The position numbers and the translations under genes were made by a program. The notes below the pieces were generated by a model. The model was not told the origin of the DNA. It saw nothing but the letters and a program-made list of their open reading frames with translations, and ran no database searches. From positions 310,001 through 374,000 of the forward strand of contig NZ_VJWE01000011.1 of assembly GCF_007993815.1 (NCBI RefSeq): a DNA stretch of 64,000 bases, in the 5' to 3' direction. How positions within the stretch are numbered: position 1 is the stretch's first letter; every line of letters begins with the position of its first letter. Shown here piece after piece: positions 34,184-41,973 of this stretch. Source of the DNA: Acidovorax delafieldii. Its GTDB lineage: Bacteria; Pseudomonadota; Gammaproteobacteria; Burkholderiales; Burkholderiaceae_C.

Positions 34184-34218
34184 AAAAAAGCCCCTTCAAA
34201 CCGGCTGGCCGAAGGGGC
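34184..34218 (-). terminator. Intra-operon terminator/attenuator between gltI and gltJ
   Basis: Minus-strand stem GCCCCTTC/GAAGGGGC (34211-34218 with 34190-34197) has a 13-nt loop and is followed by T6 (34189-34184). Its position after the binding-protein gene suggests partial termination. Confidence 0.75.
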
Positions 34219-34234
34219 ACAAGCGTTGCAGAGC

Positions 34235-35134
34235 TTACTTCTTGGCGTAGTCTTCCATGGGCTTGTCGTTAGGCGATGCCCAAGCTGCCTTGGTAGCGTC
34301 GGACATCGGCAGGCCGATCTTGGTGTTGGTCGGTGGCACGGGTTGCATGAACCACTTGTCGTACAGCTTGGCCAGCGAGCCGTCGGCGATCTGGCGCTTG
34401 ATGGAGTCGTCCACGGCCTTCTTGAACGCAGGGTCGTCCTTGCGCAACATGCAGGCGATGGGTTCCACCGACAGCACTTCGCCCACGATCTTGTAATCGG
34501 CAGGGTTCTTGGACTTGGAGACGTTGGCAGCCAGGATGGAGCCGTCCATCACGAACGCGTCAGCACGGCCGGTTTCCAGCATCAGGAAGCTGTCGGCGTG
34601 GTCCTTGCCGAACACTTCCTTGAAGTCGATGCCGCCAGCACGTTCGTGCTTGCGCAGGGTCTGCACGGAGGTCGTGCCGGTGGTGGTGGCCACGGTCTTG
34701 CCGTTCAGGTCCTTGATCGAGGTGATGCCCGAGTTGGCCTTCACCACGGTGCGCACTTCTTCCACATAGGTGGTCACGGCAAACGCCACGTCCTTTTGGC
34801 GAGCAGCGTTGTTGGTGGTGGAGCCGCACTCCAGGTCCACGGTGCCGTTGGTCACCAGCGGAATACGGTTTTGCGAGGTCACGGGCTGGTACTTGATATC
34901 CAGCTTGGGCAAGCCCAGTTGCTTCTGGATGTCGTGCAGAACGATCTCGCCCATTTCGGTGTGGAAACCCACGTACTTGCCGTTGCCCAGCGTGTACGAA
35001 AGACCTGAAGACTCGCGCACGCCCAGCGTCACGCTGCCGGAGGCCTTGATCTTGGCCAGAGTGTCATTGGCCTGGGCAAATACGCTGCCTGCAGCCAAGG
35101 CGGTCACGGCAACCGCGAGCAAATGTTTCTTCAT
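34235..35134 (-). CDS. gltI: Glutamate/aspartate ABC transporter periplasmic binding protein
   Basis: A 299-residue SBP family 3 protein. Signal peptide MKKHLLAVAVTALAAGSVFAQA, then family blocks GVRESSGLSYTLG (in place of the usual RxxxxPFS), LDLECGSTTNNAARQKDVAFA and DAFVMDGSILAANV. The GSTTNN motif is typical of GltI/PEB1-type acidic amino-acid binders. The terminal LYDKWFMQPVPPTNTKIGLP matches GltI. It is the first and probably most strongly expressed gene of gltIJKL. A second, diverged copy lies just upstream at 35252. Confidence 0.93.
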   Translation of the reverse strand: MKKHLLAVAVTALAAGSVFAQANDTLAKIKASGSVTLGVRESSGLSYTLGNGKYVGFHTEMGEIVLHDIQKQLGLPKLDIKYQPVTSQNRIPLVTNGTVDLECGSTTNNAARQKDVAFAVTTYVEEVRTVVKANSGITSIKDLNGKTVATTTGTTSVQTLRKHERAGGIDFKEVFGKDHADSFLMLETGRADAFVMDGSILAANVSKSKNPADYKIVGEVLSVEPIACMLRKDDPAFKKAVDDSIKRQIADGSLAKLYDKWFMQPVPPTNTKIGLPMSDATKAAWASPNDKPMEDYAKK

Positions 35135-35251
35135 AGGGATCTCCTTGTGTTGAAAACGAAAAAGGGGGGGATTTTAGAGACAGGGGCCAGCCGGGGGTAA
35201 CCGGTCAGGACCGCACTCCAAAAAGGGGTAGCACGCAACCAGGGATATTAG

Positions 35252-36148
35252 TCAGAACGGGACCTGGTCGGTAGGGTATTTCCAGAAGTCGCGCAACAAG
35301 TAACTGACCGGCAGGCTCAGCACGGTGTTGTTGGGCGGAATGGCCTTGTTGAACCACTTGTCGTAAATCGGGTAAATCTCGCGGCTGGTAATCAGGCGGC
35401 GCATTTCCTCGTCCACCAGCTTTTTGAACTCAGGGTCGTTCTTGGGCAGCATGATGGCCAGTGGCTCGGTGGTCATGAAGCGGCCCACCACCTTGAGCGC
35501 TTTGGGGTCGGGCCGCCCGGCCGCCAGGCCGTACAGCAGCACGTCGTCCATCACAAACGCATCGGCCTCACCCTTCTCGACCATCTCGACCGCCTTGGCA
35601 TGGTCGGGGGCTTCGACGATGGTGATGCCCATCAGGCGCTCGCGGTTGGCCTGGTCGGCCGCCTTCAGGGGCGTCGTGCCCTTGGTGGACACCAGCTTCT
35701 TGCCGTTGAGATCCTCCACCCTGTCGATGGTGCTGGAGGACTTGACCAGCAGCCGCGCGCCGGTGATGAAGTGGGGGATGGTGAAGGCCACCTTCTGGCG
35801 CCGCTCGGCGTTGTTGGTGGTGGAGCCACACTCCATGTCGGCCTTGCCCTGCTCGATCATGGCGATGCGGTTGGCCGGCGTGACAGGCACCAGCTCGATC
35901 TCCATGTCCTTCTTGCCGGTCTTCTTGCGCACCAGCTCGGCCATGCGCAGGCACAGGTCCAGCGCATAGCCCACAGGCTTGCCCGACTGGCTGTCGACGT
36001 ACGAGAAAGGCACCGAGGATTCACGGTAGGCAATGACCAGCTTGCCACCGCCAGCCACGCGCTCCAGCACGCTGGCCTGCGCAGACGCACCGACCGCACA
36101 GCACAGTGCTGCGAGGCCCCAGGCCAATCCCCAATGCTGAACTTTCAT
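35252..36148 (-). CDS. Second GltI-like amino-acid binding protein (paralogue)
   Basis: A 298-residue SBP family 3 protein with a signal peptide (MKVQHWGLAWGLAALCCAVGASA). It shares with GltI the blocks DMECGSTTNNAERRQKVAFT, KGEADAFVMDDVLL and IYDKWFNKAIPPNNTVLSLP, but retains the common RESSVPFSY ligand motif that GltI here lacks. It lies 117 bp upstream of gltI on the same strand, with no permease of its own, so it probably feeds the same GltJK membrane complex with a different ligand. ATG 36148 begins the signal peptide. Confidence 0.9.
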   Translation of the reverse strand: MKVQHWGLAWGLAALCCAVGASAQASVLERVAGGGKLVIAYRESSVPFSYVDSQSGKPVGYALDLCLRMAELVRKKTGKKDMEIELVPVTPANRIAMIEQGKADMECGSTTNNAERRQKVAFTIPHFITGARLLVKSSSTIDRVEDLNGKKLVSTKGTTPLKAADQANRERLMGITIVEAPDHAKAVEMVEKGEADAFVMDDVLLYGLAAGRPDPKALKVVGRFMTTEPLAIMLPKNDPEFKKLVDEEMRRLITSREIYPIYDKWFNKAIPPNNTVLSLPVSYLLRDFWKYPTDQVPF

Positions 36149-36329
36149 ACGATGCCTCTGTGAAGGAATGAACCGGGTTTGCAATCTTCGTGCCACCGTG
36201 GGGCCCTGCCAAGGCACACGCTGCTATCCACCGATCCGGCGATGGCGCAGACTGTACGTGTCGTTACGGTGAAATTCCAATGCCGTTTGCGCGCACAACT
36301 ATGCAAAGTGTTTATGTCCGTATTTACCC

Positions 36330-37262
36330 TTAGCATGAGGCCGCTTGGGCCTGCAGGTAGGTCCACAGCGCCTGCGCCGTGCCTTTGGGGGTGTCCTTGC
36401 CATTGGGCTTTTCGCGGTAGGCACGCACATCCATGGTCATCTGCAGGCCTTCGGTATCGGGGGGCGCGGCGCTGACCAGGCGGCGCGAGCGCAGCTCCTT
36501 CTTCACGGCGCTGTGGGGCAAGAAGGCCACGCCATGCCCTTCCAGCGCCATGGCCTTGAGACCTTCGGCCATATCGGTCTCGTACACGCGCTCCAGGTGA
36601 ATGGGCGTCTGCGATTGTTTGAGGATGAGTTCGGTCACCCGCCCCAGGTAGGCGCCGGGCGCATAGCCCAGGTAGGGCAGCGGCTGGCCTGCGCGGCCGG
36701 GCAGGCGGTGCACGGGCTGGCCATCGGCGTCGGCCTTGCTGTAGGGCGACAACACTTCCTGACCCAGGCTGACCATCTCATACCGATCGGCATCGAGCTG
36801 AAAGGGCTGCGAGGGGTGGTGGTAGGCGATCAGCAAGTCGCACCCGCCTTCGACCAGGCGCATCACCGCGTCGTGCACATTCAGCGCAATCAGGCGGCTT
36901 TTGAACGGGCCGAACTTGTCGTGCAGGCTGGACACCCAGGCCGGGAAGAACGTGAACGCCAGCGTGTGGGGCACGGCGAACTCGATCATGTCCTTGCCTG
37001 CGCTGGTGTGCGCGCGCAGCATGGCACGCGTGTTCTGCAGCGACTGGAGCATTTCCAGGGCCTGGTCGTACAGGGTCTTGCCGGCCGGGGTCAGCCGGGT
37101 GGGGTAGGAGCTGCGGTCCACCAGGTCGGTGCCGGCCCAGGCCTCCAGCGCCTGGATGCGCCGCGAGAACGCTGGCTGGGTCACATGCCGCAGCTGCGCT
37201 GACCGGCTGAAGCTGCGGGTTTCCGCAAGACTGACGAAATCTTCAAGCCACTTGGTTTCCAT
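36330..37262 (-). CDS. LysR-family transcriptional regulator
   Basis: A 310-residue LysR protein with the N-terminal HTH (METKWLEDFVSLAETRSFSR, then QPAFSRRIQALEAWAGTDLV) and a co-inducer domain. It diverges from a TRAP transporter operon (37480 onward) across 217 bp, making that operon the likely target. The effector would then be a carboxylate taken up by the TRAP system. Direct-repeat sequences in the spacer are candidate sites. Confidence 0.92.
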   Translation of the reverse strand: METKWLEDFVSLAETRSFSRSAQLRHVTQPAFSRRIQALEAWAGTDLVDRSSYPTRLTPAGKTLYDQALEMLQSLQNTRAMLRAHTSAGKDMIEFAVPHTLAFTFFPAWVSSLHDKFGPFKSRLIALNVHDAVMRLVEGGCDLLIAYHHPSQPFQLDADRYEMVSLGQEVLSPYSKADADGQPVHRLPGRAGQPLPYLGYAPGAYLGRVTELILKQSQTPIHLERVYETDMAEGLKAMALEGHGVAFLPHSAVKKELRSRRLVSAAPPDTEGLQMTMDVRAYREKPNGKDTPKGTAQALWTYLQAQAASC

Positions 37263-37283
37263 CGGTGCATTATCCGCGCGCGG

Positions 37284-37329
37284 GCTACACCGTGCTGGCC
37301 GCTGGCATGAGGGTTTACACAGTGCTGAC
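37284..37329. promoter_or_regulatory. Spaced direct repeats in the LysR/TRAP divergent region
   Basis: GCTACACCGTGCTGGC (37284-37299) and TTTACACAGTGCTGAC (37314-37329) match at 12 of 16 positions and are exactly 30 bp apart, about three helical turns. They fit tandem regulator sites between the LysR and dctQ-like genes. Suggestive only. Confidence 0.35.
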
Positions 37330-37479
37330 GCGGCGCACCAATGGTGTGCATGCATAGCAACCCATCGCATAATAGAAAGCGGCGCCTACAGCGCTCCGCG
37401 TCGAGGCCCCTGGTGCACAACACTGCCGGGCAGGGCGACCCGCATGCTCCCGTGTTCGTTCTCCTCCTTCCCCTGCCCC

Positions 37480-38043
37480 ATGTCCTCCTCCTCCCCCCAA
37501 GGGCCTGCGACCGACGCACTGCCCGGCGCCGCGAGTCCCGAGGCCGAGCCCCGCTCGCTGCGCCTTGAAGACTGGCTCACCGTCATCGTCATGGCGGCCC
37601 TCGCACTCATCACCTTTGCCAACGTGCTGGTGCGTTACTTCACCAACTCCTCGTTCGCCTGGACCGAAGAAATCTCGGTGTTCCTGATGATCGCGCTGGC
37701 GCTCATCGCAGGCTCAGCCGCCGTGGCACGTGACCAGCACATCCGCATCGAGTACTTTGCCGAGGGCGGCTCTGCCCTGCGCAGCAAGCGCCTGTCCATG
37801 CTGGGCGCGGCCACCGTGGCCCTGCTGTTTGGCGTCATCGCCGTCCTGAGCGTGCGCGTGGTGTGGGACGACTACAGCTTTGGCGAAACCTCCCCCGGCA
37901 TCGGCGTGCCGCAGTGGTGGTATTCGATCTGGCTGCCTGTGTTCTCCGCGCTCATCACGGCACGCGCCATCGGGCTGTTCATCCGCCGCAGCCGCGGGAC
38001 AGTCAGCGATGCCGCCCCGGCGCACAAGGATGCGCAACCATGA
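37480..38043 (+). CDS. TRAP transporter small permease (DctQ-like)
   Basis: A 187-residue four-helix membrane protein of the DctQ family: LRLEDWLTVIVMAALALITFANVLVRYF, then WTEEISVFLMIALALIAGSAAVARDQHIRIEYF (the conserved E-E..R-D-H-I region). ATG 37480 is chosen; an in-frame ATG at 37444 would add twelve unconserved residues. Its stop overlaps the start of the large permease gene (ATGA). It is part of a complete TRAP system with the genes at 38040 and 39377. Confidence 0.9.
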   Translation: MSSSSPQGPATDALPGAASPEAEPRSLRLEDWLTVIVMAALALITFANVLVRYFTNSSFAWTEEISVFLMIALALIAGSAAVARDQHIRIEYFAEGGSALRSKRLSMLGAATVALLFGVIAVLSVRVVWDDYSFGETSPGIGVPQWWYSIWLPVFSALITARAIGLFIRRSRGTVSDAAPAHKDAQP

Positions 38044-39338
38044 TCGCCACGCTGCTGTTTGTGGCCTTTCTGGGCCTGATGTTTGTGGGCGTGCCGATTG
38101 GCGCCGCGCTGGGCCTGGCCGGTGCCGCCGCCATCGCGCTGGCCAACGCCGACAGCCAGTGGTTCGGCCTGCTGGCCGTGCCGCAGAACTTCTACGCCGG
38201 GCTGGGCAAATACCCGCTGCTGGCCATCCCGATGTTCGTGCTGGTCGGCTCCATCTTCGACCGCTCGGGCGTGGCGCTGCGCCTCGTGAACTTTGCCGTG
38301 GCCATCGTCGGGCGTGGACCGGGCATGCTGCCGCTGGTGGCCATTGCGGTGGCCATGTTCCTGGGCGGCATCTCGGGCTCGGGCCCGGCCAATGCCGCTG
38401 CTGTGGGCGGGGTGATGATCGCGGCCATGTCGCGCGCGGGCTACCCGCCCTCGTTCTCGGCCAGCGTGGTGGGGGCTGCTGCGGCCACGGACATCCTGAT
38501 CCCGCCCTCGGTCGCGTTCATCATCTACTCGGTGCTCGTGCCCGGCGCCTCGGTGCCCGCGCTGTTTGCGGCCGGCATGATCCCGGGCATCCTGGCGGGC
38601 GTGGCGCTGATCGTGCCCGCCGTGTGGATGGCGCGCAAGCACAAGATGGGCGCGCTCGAAGCCACCATGCCCCGCCCCCCATTCTGGAAGAGCCTGCGCG
38701 AGGCCACCTGGGGCCTGGCCGCGCCAGTGCTGATCCTGGGCGGCATGCGTGCCGGTTGGTTCACGCCGACGGAAGCCGCCGTGGTCGCGGTGTTCTACGG
38801 CCTGTTCGTGGGCATGGTGATCCACCGCACGATTTCTGTGCGCGACCTGTTCCCCATCTTGCGCGAATCGGGGGAGCTGTCGGCGGTGATCCTCATCGTG
38901 GTCTCGCTCGCGGGCATCTTTGCCTACTCGCTGTCCACGCTGGGCGTGATCGACCCGGTGGCCAACGCCATCGTGAACTCGGGCCTGGGCGAATACGGCG
39001 TGCTGGCACTGCTCATCGTGCTGCTGATCACGGTGGGCATGTTCCTTGACGGCATCTCGATCTTCCTGATCTTTGTGCCGCTGCTGCTGCCCATCATGCA
39101 GCACTACAAATGGGACCCCGTCTGGTTCGGCGTCATTCTGACCCTGAAGGTCGCTCTGGGCCAGTTCACCCCTCCACTGGCCGTGAACCTGATGGTGTCT
39201 TGCCGCATTGCCGGTGTGCGCATGGAATCGACCGTGCGCTGGGTGGGCTGGATGCTGTTCGCCATGTTCCTTGTGATGGTGGCCGTGATCGCCTTCCCGC
39301 AACTGGCCCTGTGGCTGCCCGCCAAACTGGGCTACTGA
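38040..39338 (+). CDS. TRAP transporter large permease (DctM-like)
   Basis: A 432-residue polytopic permease, the ion-coupled transport subunit. Family blocks include GVPIGAALGLAGAAAIALA, AIPMFVLVGSIFDRSG, MFLGGISGSGPANAAAVGGVM, IPPSVAFIIYSVLVPGASV and FTPPLAVNLMVSCRIAGV. Hydrophobic segments run from end to end (11-12 helices). It starts inside the DctQ-like stop codon and is followed 38 bp later by the binding protein gene. Confidence 0.94.
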   Translation: MIATLLFVAFLGLMFVGVPIGAALGLAGAAAIALANADSQWFGLLAVPQNFYAGLGKYPLLAIPMFVLVGSIFDRSGVALRLVNFAVAIVGRGPGMLPLVAIAVAMFLGGISGSGPANAAAVGGVMIAAMSRAGYPPSFSASVVGAAAATDILIPPSVAFIIYSVLVPGASVPALFAAGMIPGILAGVALIVPAVWMARKHKMGALEATMPRPPFWKSLREATWGLAAPVLILGGMRAGWFTPTEAAVVAVFYGLFVGMVIHRTISVRDLFPILRESGELSAVILIVVSLAGIFAYSLSTLGVIDPVANAIVNSGLGEYGVLALLIVLLITVGMFLDGISIFLIFVPLLLPIMQHYKWDPVWFGVILTLKVALGQFTPPLAVNLMVSCRIAGVRMESTVRWVGWMLFAMFLVMVAVIAFPQLALWLPAKLGY

Positions 39339-39376
39339 CCCCTTGCCGACGAATTTCTAACCAGGAGACTGAAACA

Positions 39377-40414
39377 ATGAAACTGCGCACCTTCCTCACT
39401 TCCGCCGTGGCCGCTGCCGCCGCCCTGGCGTTCACCGCCCCTGCCGCCATCGCGCAGACCGCGTACAAGAGCGAGTACCGCATGTCGCTGGTGCTGGGCA
39501 CGGCCTTTCCCTGGGGCAAGGGCGGCGAGCTGTGGGCCAACAAGGTGCGCGAGCGCACCCAGGGCCGCATCAACATCAAGCTCTACCCCGGCGTGTCGCT
39601 GATCCAGGGCGACCAGACGCGCGAGTTCAGTGCCCTGCGCCAGGGCGTGATCGACATGGCCGTGGGCTCCACCATCAACTGGTCGCCCCAGGTCAAGCAG
39701 CTCAACCTTTTCTCGCTGCCCTTCCTGTTCCCCGACTACGCTGCGGTCGATGCAGTGACGCAAGGCGACGTGGGCAAGCAGATCTTCACCACGCTGGAGA
39801 AGGCAGGTGTCGTGCCGCTCGCCTGGGGTGAGAACGGCTACCGCGAAATCTCCAACTCCAAGCTGGCCATCAAGAGCCCCGCCGACCTCAAGGGGCTGAA
39901 GATCCGTGTGGTGGGCTCGCCCCTGTTCCTGGACACCTTCACCGCGCTGGGCGCCAACCCCACACAAATGAGCTGGGCCGACGCACAGCCCGCCTTTGCC
40001 AGCGGCGCGGTGGACGGCCAGGAGAACCCCATCGCCGTGTACCAGGCCGCCAAGCTGCATACCGTGGCGCAGAAGCACATCACCATGTGGGGCTACGTGA
40101 ACGACCCGCTGGTGTTCGTGGTGAACAAGGACATCTGGGCTTCGTGGACCCCTGCGGACCGAGAGATCGTGAAGCAGGCCGCCATCGACGCTGGCAAGGA
40201 AGAAATCGCCATCGCCCGCAAGGGCATGGTCGAGGCCGACAAGCCCCTGCTCAAGGAAATCGCCGCCAACGGCGTGACCGTCACGCAGCTGTCCGCCGCC
40301 GAGCGCGACGCGTTCGTGAAGGCCACGCGCCCCGTGTACGAAAAGTGGAAGGGCCAGATCGGCGCCGACCTCGTGGGCTCTGCCGAGAAGGCCATTGCTG
40401 CACGCAAGAAGTGA
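39377..40414 (+). CDS. TRAP transporter solute-binding protein (DctP-like)
   Basis: A 345-residue periplasmic DctP protein. Signal peptide MKLRTFLTSAVAAAAALAFT..AIAQ, then LVLGTAFPWGKGGELWANKV, the SLPFLFPDY block and KGLKIRVVGSPLFLDTFTALGANP, which holds the arginine that normally grips the ligand carboxylate. QENPIAVYQAAKLHTVAQKH is the usual C-terminal lobe. An AGGAG-type ribosome site precedes ATG 39377. The ligand is probably a carboxylate; it cannot be named. A strong terminator follows. Confidence 0.94.
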   Translation: MKLRTFLTSAVAAAAALAFTAPAAIAQTAYKSEYRMSLVLGTAFPWGKGGELWANKVRERTQGRINIKLYPGVSLIQGDQTREFSALRQGVIDMAVGSTINWSPQVKQLNLFSLPFLFPDYAAVDAVTQGDVGKQIFTTLEKAGVVPLAWGENGYREISNSKLAIKSPADLKGLKIRVVGSPLFLDTFTALGANPTQMSWADAQPAFASGAVDGQENPIAVYQAAKLHTVAQKHITMWGYVNDPLVFVVNKDIWASWTPADREIVKQAAIDAGKEEIAIARKGMVEADKPLLKEIAANGVTVTQLSAAERDAFVKATRPVYEKWKGQIGADLVGSAEKAIAARKK

Positions 40415-40466
40415 CCCTTGAGTGGGCCCGTCCGTCACCGGTGCGAGCAATCGCCCGGTGTTTGCC

Positions 40467-40492
40467 AAAGCCCCGCCATGGCGGGGCTTTTT
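40467..40492 (+). terminator. Rho-independent terminator after the TRAP operon
   Basis: A near-perfect palindrome AAAGCCCCGCC/GGCGGGGCTTT ends in T5. It lies ~50 bp after the DctP-like stop and can also serve the opposite direction. Confidence 0.9.
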
Positions 40493-40540
40493 GCTGGGCG
40501 TGCGCGAAAGCGACAGCTGGGGACGCGCCCGCGATTTCAC

Positions 40541-40602
40541 TATCTATTTGATAGCATCAAAGGCATATTGCACTAGCGCTACCAGCCACTTTCACTTCAA
40601 AC
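40541..40602 (-). repeat. Short interspersed palindromic repeat overlapping the MazG-like stop
   Basis: The plus strand reads TATCTATTTGATAGCATCAA then AGGCATATTGCACTAGCGCT then ACCAGCCACTTTCACTTCAA. On the minus strand its end supplies the last codons and the TGA stop of the MazG-like gene (40592). Confidence 0.65.
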
Positions 40603-40924
40603 CATCAGGAACTGGGTGCTTGACCGCGTTTTTGCGCAGCTTGTGCTCCACGGCCTCCGCCAGGTCCACGCCCGCATGGTCCGCGAGCTGCAGCAGGTAC
40701 AGCAGCACGTCGGCCACCTCATCGGCAATGGGCTCCTTCAGCGCCGGGTCCTCACGCACGGCGAGCGACTGTTCCGGCGTCATCCACTGGAAGATCTCGG
40801 CCATCTCGGCCGCCTCGACCATCAGCGCCATCGCCAGGTTCTTGGGGGTGTGGAACGGCTGCCACTGCCGCTCCGCCGCAAACGCGCGCAACCGGGTCTG
40901 CAGCGCCGTCAGATCGACAGACAT
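40592..40924 (-). CDS. MazG-like nucleotide pyrophosphohydrolase
   Basis: A 110-residue all-alpha NTP pyrophosphatase of the MazG/dCTPase (RS21-C6) type. The metal-binding motif ExxE...ExxD is intact: EAAEMAEIFQW (~38-48) and DEVADVLLYLLQLAD (~68-82). It is the short single-domain form, expected to hydrolyse non-canonical or dCTP-like nucleotides (house-cleaning). It is flanked by a copy of the short interspersed repeat on each side, and its C-terminal codons lie within one of them. Confidence 0.88.
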   Translation of the reverse strand: MSVDLTALQTRLRAFAAERQWQPFHTPKNLAMALMVEAAEMAEIFQWMTPEQSLAVREDPALKEPIADEVADVLLYLLQLADHAGVDLAEAVEHKLRKNAVKHPVPDGLK

Positions 40925-40929
40925 TCCAT

Positions 40930-40985
40930 TGCTCCTGATTCAATAGCTAACAGCGCATATTCCACTAGCGCTATCGACCTGTACA
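40930..40985 (+). repeat. Short interspersed palindromic repeat (upstream of the MazG-like gene)
   Basis: The tract TGCTCCTGATTCAATAGCTA continues ACAGCGCATATTCCACTAGC then GCTATCGACC. The segment GCATATTCC....GCGCTATCG also occurs in the copy inside the biotin carboxylase gene (62379), which ties the coding copy to the family. It fills most of the gap to the next gene. Confidence 0.75.
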
Positions 40986-40997
40986 ACCCCAAACCGG

Positions 40998-41930
40998 TCA
41001 CACCGGCGTGACCGGCGCCTCACCTGCCAGATGGCGCCGGGCGTTCTCCATGAACCGGTCCACCGAGGCCTGCACGGCTTCGGGCGACCAGCCTGCCACA
41101 TGGGGCGTGAGTACCACGTTGTCCAGGTCCAGCAGCTCGGCCGGAGGGGCGGGCTCGCTCTCGTACACATCCAGCCCTGCGGCGGCAATGCGGCCGTCGC
41201 GCAGCGCTGCGGCCAGGGCGGTGGTGTCGATCACACTGCCGCGTGCGATGTTGACCACCACGCCCCGCGCGCCGAGCGCCTTCAGCACGTCTGCGTTGAC
41301 CAGGTGCCTGGTGCCCGCACCGCCCGGCGTGGCGACCACGAGGAAGTCCGCCCATTCGGCCAGCGCGGTGACATCGGCAAAGTAGCGGTAAGGCACATCG
41401 GTGCGTGCACTGCGGTTGTGGTAGCCCACCTCGATCTCGAAGCCCAGCGCGCGCTGGGCAATCTTCTTGCCGATGGTCCCCAGGCCGATGATGCCCAGCC
41501 GCTTGTGCGACACGTTGGGCGGCAGCGGCAAGGCCGTGCGCCAGATGCCGGCGCGGGTGGCCTTGTCCAGCGGCAGGATGCGGCGCTGCGCCGCGATCAG
41601 CAGGCCCCAGGTGTGGTCGGCCACGCAGTCGTCGTTGGTGCCTGCACCGGTGGCCACCACAATGCCGCGCGCCTTGGCATGGGCCACCGCCACGTTCTCG
41701 TAGCCTGCGCCCAGTGCGCAGATGGGTGTGAGCGCGGGCAGCGCATCGATCTGCGCCGGGCTCAGGCCCACCGCACCGATGGTGAGCACCACACGCACGC
41801 GGCTGCCGTGCTGCGCGATGGCGGTGGCGGCCTGCGGTGCATCAGGGGCGTAGATCACTTCAAAGGTCTGGGCCATCTGCGCGATGTGCTCTTCAGACAA
41901 AAACATGAGGGCAAGAAGGACGGGCTTCAT
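40998..41930 (-). CDS. D-2-hydroxyacid dehydrogenase, NAD(P)-dependent
   Basis: A 310-residue dehydrogenase of the GyaR/GhrB family. The nucleotide site is LGIIGLGTIGKKIAQRA (~residues 145-161), followed by GYHNRS, which suggests NADP. Catalytic residues are in VNIARGSVID (Arg), YESEP (Glu) and LTPHVAGWS (His). It would reduce glyoxylate, hydroxypyruvate or another 2-oxoacid. It stands alone between repeats and the ABC exporter gene on the same strand. Confidence 0.9.
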   Translation of the reverse strand: MKPVLLALMFLSEEHIAQMAQTFEVIYAPDAPQAATAIAQHGSRVRVVLTIGAVGLSPAQIDALPALTPICALGAGYENVAVAHAKARGIVVATGAGTNDDCVADHTWGLLIAAQRRILPLDKATRAGIWRTALPLPPNVSHKRLGIIGLGTIGKKIAQRALGFEIEVGYHNRSARTDVPYRYFADVTALAEWADFLVVATPGGAGTRHLVNADVLKALGARGVVVNIARGSVIDTTALAAALRDGRIAAAGLDVYESEPAPPAELLDLDNVVLTPHVAGWSPEAVQASVDRFMENARRHLAGEAPVTPV

Positions 41931-41973
41931 GGATCAAAAATCGCGAAACAAATAAAAGAGAGAGGGATGCCGC

